Below are positions 43,545 to 54,828 of a DNA stretch of 64,000 nt, piece after piece. The stretch is taken from assembly GCF_019578655.1 (NCBI RefSeq), contig NC_063256.1, forward strand, positions 15,066,001 through 15,130,000, read 5' to 3'. Position 1 is the stretch's first letter. Each line of letters begins with the position of its first letter. The notes beneath the pieces were generated by a model that was not told the DNA's origin, did no database searches, and worked only from the letters and a program-made list of their open reading frames with translations. The DNA comes from Ricinus communis. Lineage: Eukaryota > Streptophyta > Magnoliopsida > Malpighiales > Euphorbiaceae. The translations under genes were made by a program, and so were the position numbers.

Positions 43545-45017
43545 TTAGGGCAATATTAGTTCTTTTTCCTTTTTCATTTCTTATATTTTGTACACTGAGG
43601 ACAATGTGTCCTTCAAGTGTGGGGTGGTGATATTTATATACACTTGTTTTCGTGTTTTTATTATTTTCTATATGAAATTTAGATCCTTTTCTAATGTATA
43701 TTTCGCATTTCATTTATCCCATCGCAGTTATTTGTTTATTCTTTGTGCAATTTTTTATAAAATTTTGAAATTTTTTCACTTTGTTTCGATGCTCTTACTG
43801 TTGACTTGCTTTTGAAATCCTGTTTATGTCCATGTGATCGGGTAAAACCGATAATGTTGAGTTTTGTGGAAGAGTGTAAGATAATTAGTTTGAGTTTTGC
43901 ACTAAGTTGCTTTGGTTTATTTAATTCTGTTTTGATGATTTTTGTTTGGAACCTACTCAAAAGCACACTTGTGAGAAATTGAGCCTAAATTGTAAGCATA
44001 CACTTTATATGCTTGTATTTATTTCTTGTCGAGAGTGCCAATTCATCGCCTTTACTTTTAGAACTTGCTCAGTGAATGCTTATGAGGGCCACAAGGAGAG
44101 TTTAACACTTTGGTATGATAGAGGCACTTAGGTTTTTCATTCTAGCCAAATAGCCTTCATTCGTTTATTGATTCTGTAGATAACCCCTTCTTTCACCATT
44201 TCTTTTATCATATTCTATTACCACTTAGTTTTATTCTGCTTTGGGTTATGATTTTGCACATGAGTTGTTTTTATTGGGAATTTTTATCTTGGGAATAGCT
44301 TTGGAATCTTGTAGCAGCTTACTTCAATCCAAAAAGAAATTCACTCTATTATGTGAATGTTCTTCCCTTATGAAAAAAAGAAAAAAAAATAAAAAAAGAA
44401 AGAAAGAAGAAAAATATAGAAATAAAAGAATAAGAGGGAAAGGTGATGAAAAGAAAGTAAGTGAGCTAAACATTTTGACTTGATTCCTATTTCCCACCTT
44501 GGACTACTGTCTATTGTTTACCCCTTGTGATCATTATGACTTGTGTGCAGGTCATGTATTTCATTACAGAACACCATAGGTTCAACTCTGACCAAATTTA
44601 CCTACCCTTACCTAATCCCCATTACAACCCTTATAAAGACCTCTTGACATAGTTGTTGACTCTCCATAAGTGGTAGGAGTATGATTTAAGAGCAAGCATA
44701 TAGTAAGTAAGGCAGTAGTTGATGCACTGAGCGATTAAACACTACTCTTTAAACACTTTGAGTGATTTAGAGTGAATCCGGTGAGGAGTTGGTTCTGAAT
44801 AATTTTGTTGAGACAGTATTTTGCGAATTATTAGCATCTTGGTTGTGATACTTGAATTGATTGCTTCATTTCTTTTTATTTGACTTACGCTTGTTAAGGA
44901 TATGTGCAGGAGCTCTCTAGCTTGTCTGTCAGTTAATTATTGTTCCTTAGTGGTTTATTTTTCTTATTTTACTTTTGATTACTTGAGGATAAGCAATGAG
45001 CTAAGTGTGGGGTTATT
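43545..45017 (+). other. 3' non-coding tail of element D
   Basis: Contains CAAGTGTGGGG at 43614-43624 just after the ORF, and a second TAAGTGTGGGG at 45002-45012 as the polypurine tract next to the 3' LTR. A short A/AAG-rich tract is at 44370-44440. No gene was seen. Confidence 0.6.
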
Positions 45018-46469
45018 TGATGTGCATAAAATACACACATCTAAATGGGGTTTTTAAGATTGATTTTATGGACATTTAGATGTGAATTGGTCCCAACACT
45101 CACCCTATGCATCTGTTTGTGTGCATTAGGTCCAAAAGAAGTCAAAGGATGATAAAGGAAAGAATTGGAGCATAATTGGACGCCGAAGCTGCCGAAACAA
45201 GCTAAGTACGAGCATGAGGAAGCTGAACATGGCCGTGTTGATTTCAACACTGGCCGTGTTCCCAACACGGTCACCAACACGGCCGTGCTAGGTACATCAA
45301 ACATCAAAGAAAAGGAAGTTCTTAGGGAGCACAACCACAGAGAGTAACACGGGCATAAACACCAGCACGTGTTGGGAACACGGTCATCAACACAGCCGTG
45401 TTGGCTGCGACATGGGAAATTAATTAAAAGAAAGAAGAGAGGAAAGAAAGAAAGAGAGCAGGGGAGAACGTCCTAAACCCTAATATTTCTCTCTCTAAGG
45501 GTTTTCTGAGCTGGAACCAAGGGAAAATGAGACTTGGATCAAGGTTTCAATCGGATTCCCTTCAAAGATTGAAGATTGGGCAAGGTTCGTTGATTGGTTT
45601 TCAAATCGAGTAAGAGGAACAAGAATCGAATTCAAGATTGAGCAAGAGGAATTTGGGCTGTTTACTCTCATCCAAGGGTGTAATCGGGTTTTCTCTACCT
45701 TTACTCATTGTTGTAATTGAATTCTTGTGTATTTTGATAATGAACATGATTAGCTAGATTGATTAAATCCATTGGGATTTCTTTACTATGTTGGCTTAGT
45801 ATTATATTATTGGATTGTTTGGGTTAGTTTTGTATTCTTCTTGCTTTCAATATTAATAAGATAATGCATTATTCATGAGACGTTGTGAATTGTGTGTTTA
45901 GATTGCTTTATGTGATTGAGAAGTCCATTTGGCAATTGAAATTTTGAATAGCAAGAACTGGTTAATAATCGCTTAGAGATAAGGATAATTAACTAGCCGG
46001 ATTAAGAATTAACAAAGCTTAATAGAGGCGGATTAAAGCTTAATGCTAATTTAAGAATCAATCATTAGGAAGAGATTCCAACTTTAGATTATTAGGTTTA
46101 GGAATTTGGTTATCTCGAGAGAGAAACCGAATTCGGTTAAGAATTCATCCACGGATAGCATAATTAGACTCACCAATCCTTTATCTTTTGGTAGATTGCC
46201 AACTAGTTTGGATTCCCTTTAAGTTTGCTTTCTTGTCTTGGTTATTTTAGTTATCAATTACTCGTGCATCTCCTTTAGAACTTAGCTTGTAGCTATTAGT
46301 TAGTTTAGACATTATTCATCACTAATTTTAGGTTAATATAACAAAGAACAAATGAGTAACTCTGGGCTTTCACTTTCTCGAGGAATACGACCTTGATACT
46401 CGCCATTAGTGCTAGACTGCATCGATAGGTACGCTGCCTTAGATTGTAGCTAAACAAGTAACACACATC
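45018..46469 (+). repeat. 3' LTR of element D
   Basis: Starts TGATGTGCATAAAATACAC, right after the polypurine tract, and runs to ...AACACACATC. It is the complete version of the left LTR and includes its own palindrome cluster (45220-45410). Confidence 0.85.
45220..45410. repeat. Cluster of AACACGGCCGTGTT motifs in the D LTR
   Basis: ACATGGCCGTGTTG, AACACTGGCCGTGTTCC, AACACGGTC, AACACGGCCGTGCT, AACACGGGC, CAGCACGTGTTGG, AACACGGTC and AACACAGCCGTGTTGG within 190 bases. It is the LTR counterpart of the internal cluster at 40970-41240. Confidence 0.75.
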
Positions 46470-46470
46470 G

Positions 46471-46928
46471 GTTTGCCAAAAGTTATTTGCGAAACTATCA
46501 CCCTTATTTATAAAGAAATAAGATCAATAGCTATAATGAGATGAACTTAATTAATCCTAGAAACTAACAAGTTAATAGAATTAAATTAAGGTAGAAATGA
46601 AATCAAAATCTAAACAATAAGCTTTAATCTCAAGAACACTCAAAGAAACTCTTTAAGCAGAAACAAGGTTTTCTATTCAATCAAAGATATATATTTGCTG
46701 AATTACATAGCTCTATTTGTAGAGTTTAAAACAAAATAATCCTAATCCTAGAATGACTAGGATATGCGGCCAAAACTCCTAAAAAAACAAAACTTGAAGT
46801 AAAAGAGTAGCAAACTCCTATTTTGACTTGGATTTTGACTTTGAATATTCAACCTTAGATTTGGGCTTTACGTTTGGGCTTGAATTCAACATAAATCAGA
46901 TATGATCTTCATGTCTTCACGTTGGGCT
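46471..46928 (-). repeat. 3' LTR of element B, truncated
   Basis: Matches 52563-53083, with that copy carrying two extra short duplications (about 30 and 33 bases). The segment equivalent to 52508-52562 is missing at the join with element D. The boundary to pol is approximate. Confidence 0.7.
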
Positions 46929-49900
46929 TTAAGCCATGAATGAAATACAATTAATCAAAGTTGAATCTTGATCTTCTAAGTCCAACTCGCTAACCTTGCT
47001 TCTTGAATGCATCTTGTCTATCACGTGGACCATGAAAGAACACAAGGCAGCCTTGAATCTCTTGCATCTAGCTTGTGTGATTGGACCCTCATACTTCAAT
47101 GGATCCATTGGTGGCTTGCTTGGTGGTGAAGGATCAGTATTGATTTTATCATCCCATCCCTCCTTAAAAGGATTCGTCCTCGAATCAAGACCTTCATCAA
47201 AAGAAAATAGAGATAATAAATCAGCAACATTGAATGTAGCACTAACTCCATACTCACCGGGCAAGTCAATCTTATAAGCATTATTGTTGATGCGTTCCAA
47301 CACTTAAAAAGGTCCATCTCCCCTTGGAATCAACTTGCTTTTTCTTTGGTTTAGGAATCTTTCTTTGCGTATGTATATCCACACCCAATCTCCGGGTTCA
47401 AAGATCACCTCTTTTTTTCCTTTGTTGGCGTGTTTAACATTTTCTTCTTTCTTGCGCTCTAGATTAGCTCGAACCTGTTCATGCAATTTAAGCACATATT
47501 CGACCTTTTTCTTGCCATCAAGGTTAGTTTGTTCCTTTAAAGGTAAAGCAATCAAATCTAAAGGACTCAAAGGTACAAACCCATAGACAATCTCAAAAGG
47601 GTAGAATTTAGTTGAAGAATGCATGGTTCTATTATAAGCAAATTCTATATGCGGCAAGCAATCTTTCCAACTCTTAATGTTGCGTTTTACCATAGTGCGC
47701 AGTAGTTGTGATAGTGTTCTATTTACTACTTCAATTTGACCATCGGTTTGTGGGTGACAAGTTGTTGAAAATAACAAGCGTGTACCTAACTTACCCCATA
47801 AAGTCTTCAAAAAGTAGCTAAAAAACTTAGCATCCCTATCATTAACTATTATGCGTGGCATACCATGTAAATGCACTACCTCTTTAAAGAATATGTCAGC
47901 AATATGTTGTGCATCATTAGTTTTCTTACAAGCTATAAAATGTGTCATCTTTGAAAACCTATCAACAACAATTAATATGCTATCATGCCCATGCCTAGTT
48001 CTAGGTAATCCAAGTACAAAATCCATAGAAATATCAACCCAAAGTGAACTAGGTATAGGGAGAGGCATATACAAACCATGTGGTTGCAGCTTAGACTTAG
48101 CATGTTTGCACACAATACAATTTGCACAAAATCGCATAACATCCTTTTTCATGCAAGGCCAATAAAAGTGATCATGCAATACATCTAAAGTCTTTTGAAC
48201 ACCAAAGTGTCCTATCAAACCACCCTCATGTGCTTCTTTCACAAGTAAATCACGCATAGAACAAGAAGGAATACATAAATGTTTTTCAAAGAAAAGAAAA
48301 CCATCATGCCTATAATACTTATCAAACGCACCTTGTTCACATGCCTTATACACTTGGCCGAAATTACTATCATCATGATATAAGTCTTTTATTTGTTCAA
48401 AACCTAGTAATTTGGCATCTAAAACAACAATTAAAGCATACCTTCTAGATAAAGCATCGGCCACTATGTTATCTTTATCTTGCTTGTACTTGATGACATA
48501 AGGGAATGCTTCAATGAACTCACTCCATTTAGCATGTCTTCTATTCAACTTGTTTTGACCCTTTAAGTACTTCAAGGATTCATGATCGGTGTGGATCACG
48601 AACTCTTTGGGCAGTAAGTAATGTTGCCATACTTCTAAAGCTCTAACAAGTGCATAGAGTTCCTTGTCATAAGTTGGATACTTCAGGCTTGCTCCATTCA
48701 ACTTTTCGCTAAAATAGGTGATAGGCTTTTCATTTTGCATTAGAACAGCTCAAATACCTATACCAAAAGCATCACAATCAATCTCAAAAGTTTTATCAAA
48801 ATTAGGAAGAGATAGAATAGGAGAAGAAGTAAGTTTTTGTTTGAGCAAGTCAAACGCCGATTGTTGTGCTTCTCCCCAATTAAACTTCACATCTTTCTTC
48901 ACTAATTCATTCAATGGTGCGACAATGGTACTGAAATCTTTCACAAAACATCTATAGAAGCTTACTAGTCCATGAAAACTTCGAACTTCACTTGCATTTG
49001 TGGGAATCGGCCACTCTTTGATTGCCTTCACCTTTTTTTCATCAACCTCAATTCCTTTTACACTAATAACAAAACCAAGAAAAACAAGTTTGTTTGTGCA
49101 AAAATCGCACTCCTTGAGGTTAGTAAACATAACTTCTTTGCGTAAAGTTTCAAGAACTAAACGCATGTGCTTTACATGTTCATTATAAGACCTGCTATAA
49201 ATAAGTATATCATAAAAATAGACAACCACAAACCTGCCTATATAAGCATGCAAAACATGATTCATTAATCTCATGAATGTACTAGGTACATTAGTTAAAC
49301 CAAATGGCATGACTAATCACTCATATAAACCAAATTTAATTTTGAATGTTGTTTCCCATTCATCACTCTCTTTCATTCTAATTTGATGATAACCACTTTT
49401 TAGATCAATCTTAGTGAATACCACAGCCCTATGCAACTCATCAAGCATATCATCTAACCTAGGTATAGGATGATGATATTTAATAGTTATTTTGTTAATT
49501 GCACGGCAATCCACACACATACGCCAAGAACCATCTTTCTTAGGGACAAGTATAACAGGAACAGCACATGAACTTAAACTTTCCCTAACATAACTGTTAT
49601 TAAGAAGTTCTTCCACTTGGCGTTGTAGTTCTTTGGTTTTCTCGGGATTTGCTCTATATGCCGGCCTATTGGGTATGGTAGAACATGGTACAAAGTCAAT
49701 TTGGTTCTCAATTCCACGAATGGGTGGTAACCCACTTGGAATTTCATCAGGAAATACGTCCTCAAACTCCTGCAAAAGAGACTTGAAACTTGAAGGCAAA
49801 GAAACATTAAGATCGTTAGTGGTAAGAAAACTTTCTTTGTAAACAAGCACAAGTATTTTTTTTGTGACATTAAAGCTTTTCTCACATCTCTCTCTCTTGC

Positions 49901-51799
49901 CATAAAGCTCACTTTTCTCTCTTTTGCACTCAACTCACATTTTTCTTGCGCCTCATAACTCAATGTTTTCTTTTTGCGCAAACTCTCTTTCTCTCCTTTT
50001 TCCTCTCTTTTCTCACACTCCTCATGGTTTTCCACACAGCTCTCATTTTGCTTGTGCACCTTTTCTTTTTCACGTGCACTCTCTCTCTCTCTCTCTTTCT
50101 TTTCCTTTTTCATAGGCAACAACTTTAATTCTCATTGTACGTTGGTCTTCATTAACAATCTTTGGACTTAAAGGTATAAGAGTATAAAGTTTATTGTGAA
50201 GTATAAGACAATAGCAATTTGAACGCCCTTTGTACATGACATCTTTATCAAACAGCCATGGTCTTCTCAAAAGTAGATGACAAGCTTGCATTGGGATCAC
50301 ATCACACAATACTTTATCTTGGAACTTTTGCACATCAAACGCCACCCTAACTTGCTTTGTAACCTTGATACCTCCCGAATCATTCAACCATTGAAGAGTA
50401 TATGGTTTTAGATGTTTGGTTGTTGAAAGTTTCAATCGATCCACCATCATTGTGCTAGTAACATTAGTACAACTACCACTATCAATAATTAAAATACAAG
50501 GAGTTTTTCTTATCAAACAACATGTATGGAAGATGTTCTCTCTTTGGCTTTCATCATCAGCCCCTTGTTGCATGTTCAAGGATCTAATGGTGACTCCACA
50601 TAGCTTACCTGAATGCCTCTCTTGCTTAGCTCCATCATCGGAATAGCATTCTTCCAATTCGGGCATTGAATCTTCATCACTTTCAGCTCCACTTTCTTCT
50701 TCACTAGCATACACCAATTTGCTTCCTTTTAATGCTAAAGTACGTTTGTTCGGACATTAAGAAGAGATATGTCCATAGCCTGGGCATTTGAAGCATTGGA
50801 TCTTTTTGGGCTTGCCTTCTTGAGTTCGGCTTTTATTGCTTTGATCCCCCTTTGTTTCGGCTTTATTATCTTTAGACACTTCCTTTCCTTTGTTTTGGGC
50901 AGAATTTGTACCTTTCCAATTGGATTTCCAATTAGAATTTGTTGAAGAGGAGTTCTTGCTCTTTTGCTTCAATTGTCGCTTTATCTTGATTGCCATGTGT
51001 AGTATGTCCTCTATCTCTACATAATGCTGCAATTCAACAAGATTAGCAATATTTTTGTTAAGACCATGCAAAAATCGAGCCACAGTAGCCTCCCTATCCT
51101 CTTCTATATTGACCCTAATCAAAGCAATCTCCATCTCTTGATAATACTCCTCTACGCTCTTTCCCCCTTGTACCAAACTTTGTAGCTTATTGTACAGCTC
51201 TCTATAGTAATGAGAAGGAACAAAGCATTTTCTCATTATTCGTTTCACTTCAGCCCATGTTTGGATCTCCCCCTCACCATTCCTACGCCTATTACTCACT
51301 AGTTGATCCCACCAAATTGTGGCATAATGGGTGAATTCAACTACGTCCAGTTTTACTTTTTTCTCCTCACTATAGTTATTGCATTCAAATACTCTCTCAA
51401 CCTTTTTTCCCACTATAGATACAACTCGGGATCACTCTTACCTTAGAAGGAAGGAATTGTAAGCTTAATACTATCCAAGTTCGAATCTACCTTATTTTTC
51501 CCATGGTGGGTTTCGGTTCTATCTCCCCATTCTTCTTCATCTTTCCACGTTCCTCTCCTCGCTCTAGACATACTTTCCTCATCTCGAAAGCTCCTACCTC
51601 TCGATTCAGATTTGATTTTTATTAGTTCATCCATCATTTTAGCATACCTATTTTCGTTATCAAGCCTTTGTCGTTCAAGTTTGGAGTTTATAGCCTCTAT
51701 GAATGCTGTCATATCTGGAATTTCGTGATCGGAATCTTTGGAAGAAGACTGATTAGATATGGTTTCAAGAAGATTGGTTTTTCCCTCACGTGTTTGCAC
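46929..51799 (-). pseudogene. Element B gag-pol polyprotein (several stops, mutated RT active site)
   Basis: The N-terminus 51799-51443 is in one frame; from 51413 the rest is mostly in a second frame down to 46929. Order: gag core (ALIRVNIEEDREATVARFLH); zinc knuckle CFKCPGYGHISS-stop-C near 50760; protease ILIIDSGSCTNV (about 50490); RT SCAVPVILVPKKDGSWRMCV and GYHQIRMKE (49850-49317), with the catalytic motif [11 protein letters not shown] (first Asp is Tyr); RNase H ADALSRR (48460); integrase zinc finger HEGGLIGH...CANCIVC; core [10 protein letters not shown] and the IEVVNRTL Glu; tail to 46929. Stops lie at about 50757, 49314, 48747 and 47304. A (GA)n tract near 50085 coincides with a temporary frame change. 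It encoded a replication polyprotein; it is not functional now. Confidence 0.9.
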
Positions 51800-52493
51800 T
51801 CAATCAAAGGAAGAGTTTGTCTTTGTAACCTTCAAAATTAACTCAAATTGTAAAAGTTAAAATCACAGCCAACTTAATAAAACACAATTAACAAGGTAGA
51901 ACAAAAATTAATTAAGCTAAAGATGAATTAGATGAAAAGGAGAATAACATAACGAACTAAAAATAAGGATGGAAGTAGAGGAAATAATGAATAACAGAAT
52001 GATAAAGAGGAATATAAGAAACCAAATAGGAAACAATTAAGGAAAAGTAGAATAGGAAAAGGAATTGAAAAGAGAAGGTTATGTGATATCTTCAAACCTT
52101 ATTTTCTTTGGATTTTGACCTTGACCAAGTCAATCTTTTTTTTTTTGAATCAGCTCCAAATCTTGCTCTCTATACTCTTTTTTTTTTCTTAAGCCTCACT
52201 TTGGATCAATAATTCAGATCCACACACAATTTTTTTTTATAACCAAACAAGAACAAAACACATAGAGCTTAATTTGATTGAAACGTCTCGAAGACTTTGA
52301 TCAAGCAAACTAAAGGAAATGAAATAACAAAATAAAGATATCACATACCAATTTATCTAGAACGTCTCGAAGACTTTAACTAAACAAATTGACGAAGAGA
52401 ATAAGATGAAGAGAAATCTGAAAACAAAAGAGTATGTAAGTAGAAGAACAACGAAGATAACAAATAAGACACATAACCAAACCTTGTAAGCTA
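51800..52493 (-). other. Leader of element B
   Basis: Non-coding AT-rich stretch between primer site and gag, with two T-runs (near 52140 and 52180) and several repeats of AACGTCTCGAAGACTTT-like sequence (52283 and 52361). No gene. Confidence 0.6.
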
Positions 52494-52505
52494 GCTCTGA
52501 TACCA
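52494..52505 (-). promoter_or_regulatory. Primer binding site of element B (tRNA-iMet type)
   Basis: TGGTATCAGAGC on the minus strand, two bases from the LTR end at 52508. Confidence 0.85.
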
Positions 52506-52507
52506 AA

Positions 52508-53084
52508 TGATGTAAACCTTCTATGGAAGAGAAGATTACTCGCCAAGATCAATACTTATAAAGTTTGCCAAAAGTTATTTGCAGAACTATCACCTTTATT
52601 TATAAAGAAATAAGATCAATAGCTATAATGAGATGAACTTAATTAATCCTAGAAACTAACAAGTTACTAGAATTAAATTAAGGTAGAAGTGAAATCAAAA
52701 CATAAACAATAAGCTGAAGTGAAATCAAAACATAAACAATAAGCTTTAATCTCAAGAACACTCAAAGAAACTCTTTAAGCAAAAACAAGGTTTTCTATTC
52801 AATCAAAAATATATATTTGCTGAATTACATAGCTTTATTTATAGAGTTTAAAACAAAATAATCCTAATCCTAGAATGACTAGGATATGAGGCCAAAACTC
52901 CTAAATAAACAAAACTTGAAGTAAAAGAGTAGCAAACTCCTATTTTGACTTGGACTTGTAAAAAGAAAACTCCTATTTTGACTTGGATTTTGACTTTGAA
53001 TATTCAACCTTGGACTTGGACTTTACGTTTGGGCTTGAATTCAACATAAATCAGATATGATCTTCATGTCTTCACGTTGGGCTT
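52508..53084 (-). repeat. 5' LTR of element B
   Basis: The plus strand starts TGATGTAAACCTTCTATGG. Similarity to the 3' copy begins at GTTTGCCAAAAG (52563) and continues through the LTR into a repeated pol tail, so the outer LTR limit is approximate. Confidence 0.75.
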
Positions 53085-53306
53085 TAATCCATGAATGAAA
53101 TACAATTAATCAAAGTTGAAACTTGATCTTCTAAATCCAATTCGCTAACCTTGCTTCTTGAATGCATCTTGTCTATCACGTGGACCATGAAAAAACACAA
53201 GGCAGCCTTGAATCTCTTGCTTCTAGCTCGTGTGATTGGACCCTCATACTTCAATGGATCCATTTGTGGCTTGCTTGGTGGTGAAGGATCAACTTTGATT
53301 TTATCA
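53085..53306 (-). pseudogene. Extra copy of the element B pol tail
   Basis: Nearly identical to 46929-47151, including the end of the polyprotein, but located on the outer side of the 5' LTR. This is what remains of a head-to-tail second copy. It stops at GATTTTATCA, where element C gag sequence begins. Confidence 0.75.
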
Positions 53307-54653
53307 GCTGAGAACCTGAAGCCTGACTCTGAACTCTGCTCCCAGATCAGCCTCCCATAGACCTACCTCCAAAACCACAGCCCTGTTGGCCGACAAACCC
53401 AGATCCACCTTGAGAATATCCCGGAGCTGAAGGAAAAGCTAGTCGGATCGCACTAGCAGACGAGCCCTGAGGAAAAGCTGGCTGATTGAAGTAGCGAGGA
53501 CATGCTTGAGCCATATGACCCATCTCGCCACACCTGAAACAGGCTCCATTAGAAGTTAGGCACGGTCCCTAATGTGACCGCGCCAGTCTTGGCTTGAACT
53601 CAGTGCACACCAGCCAAACTCGCCCACCGCCATCAAGCCCCCTTACGGCTGAACCCTCTGCTACCCTTCCAGTTGTGTCTATCCTTCTTGTGAGTACGTA
53701 GTCTCTCTGCCCAGCCTGCTGGTCTAAACCTTCGGAGTAGCCTCTACTGCCGTAATACGGCACAACTGGCTGCGCACTAAACTGACCCTCCATCCTGGTC
53801 TTCTTTTTCCTACCATCATCAGTCCCCTAGCCAAATTCTCGTAGGGTCATCTCCATATGTCTGGCCATGTCAGTCACTTTTAGGAAGCTGCTCCTCCTAA
53901 AGTGAACTAATGAGACAAGCTGTAGACCAAGTCCTGATATATAGTAGCTGTTCTTCTGCTCTTCAGTCCCTACATCATATGACGTATACCTACTCAGCTG
54001 CACAAACTGTCTATTGTAATCTGCCACTAATAGGCCTCCCTTAACCAGTCTCTCAACTCTCTCTCTTTGTACTCCTGCCTTACGCTAAAAAGAATAAAGT
54101 ACTCGTCAAACCTGTCCCTGAACTGCCTCCACGATAACCCATCCAAGAAGGGGCGGATATAGTCTCTGTACCACTGAGATGTTATTCCCTTCAACGAAAA
54201 ATCGACCATCTCGATGGTTCTCTTATCAAAACAGTACAAATCTGATGCTCTTTTCTCAACCTCATCCAGGAAGTCCAACGGATCCCCAGATGTCCCATCA
54301 AACTCCATGGGTCTCAATTTGGTATACACCGACATGGGAACCTCGTCCGGATTCCTAATACCGAACCCACTACAGCAGCTCCCTAAATCCTAGACAGCCT
54401 GATGCTGCTGAAAAGCCAACAATTGTTCTAAAGCCCTCTACATCCCAATTATACCGGCTACGAAAGCTTCTATTGGGACTCTACCAGTATCCTGTGTCTC
54501 CTGAGCCTCGCCCTGATCCGGTTGGGCTGCTGCTCGAGGCCTACCTCCCCTCCTAGTATCACCGGCTGGGGCTGGTGGGGTCGACTGAGTGGAAACCCCA
54601 TCTTGGCCCTTTTGGACCACTATTGCTACTGCAGCCGCTTGAGTCCTTGGCAT
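53307..54653 (-). pseudogene. Element C gag
   Basis: ATG 54653 (MPRTQAAAVAIVVQKG), a Pro/Gly-rich segment, then the capsid: YTKLRPMEFDGTSGDPLDFL, MVDFSLKGITSQWYRDYI and FRDRFDEYFILFSVRQEYKE (54335-54027). A one-base frameshift near 54030 leads to ADYNRQFVQLSRYTSYDVGT and a Gly/Gln-rich linker. An intact CX2CX4HX4C finger follows (CFRCGEMGHMAQAC near 53505-53545). Stops interrupt the frame (near 54435). The frame is cut at 53307 by the inserted nest; the protease resumes at 38238. Confidence 0.85.
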
Positions 54654-54813
54654 AGCAGGGGCTGAAAAATAAATAGTAAGATATCAAACCCAACATACTT
54701 TCTAACGTATAGCACATATACTGAAATCAACATAACACACAAGCAAGGACTTAATTCCTAACTTCGCAGTACTTAAGGAAGCTAACCTAGGTCGAAGGAA
54801 ATCTAAACCTAAA

Positions 54814-54824
54814 CTCTGATACCA
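54814..54824 (-). promoter_or_regulatory. Primer binding site of element C (tRNA-iMet type)
   Basis: TGGTATCAGAG on the minus strand, four bases from the LTR end (54829). Confidence 0.8.
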
Positions 54825-54828
54825 ACTT

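Larger units (their letters stand above)
38239..46469 (+). mobile_element. Athila-derived non-autonomous element D (inside element C)
   Basis: 5' LTR (38239-39427, its first ~260 bases missing), primer site 39434-39451, short gag remains, no capsid core, protease, RT or integrase, a tail motif shared with element E (40768-40800), GC-rich motif cluster, TATA-like box, splice donor, Athila 3' ORF (41938-43544), polypurine-like tract and 3' LTR (45018-46469). The left break falls in the protease of element C. The right LTR ends one base short of its terminal CA and is joined to element B. Confidence 0.8.
46470..53306 (-). mobile_element. Ty3/gypsy element B (inside element C), near-complete gag-pol
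   Basis: Minus strand: LTR (about 53080-52508), tRNA-iMet primer site 52505-52494, leader, gag (51799 on), protease, RT, RNase H, integrase (stop at 46929), and a 3' LTR (about 46928-46471) that lacks the last ~55 bases of its primer-site end. Upstream of the 5' LTR, 53306-53085 repeats the final ~220 bases of pol (compare 47151-46929). A second copy was therefore once fused head-to-tail and then cut at 53306, where gag of element C resumes. Confidence 0.85.

Noticed and set aside
49924..50171. Phe/Leu/Ser-rich plus-strand frames that look like membrane proteins
   Set aside because: Shadow of Lys/Glu-rich coding and a (GA)n tract in element B on the opposite strand.
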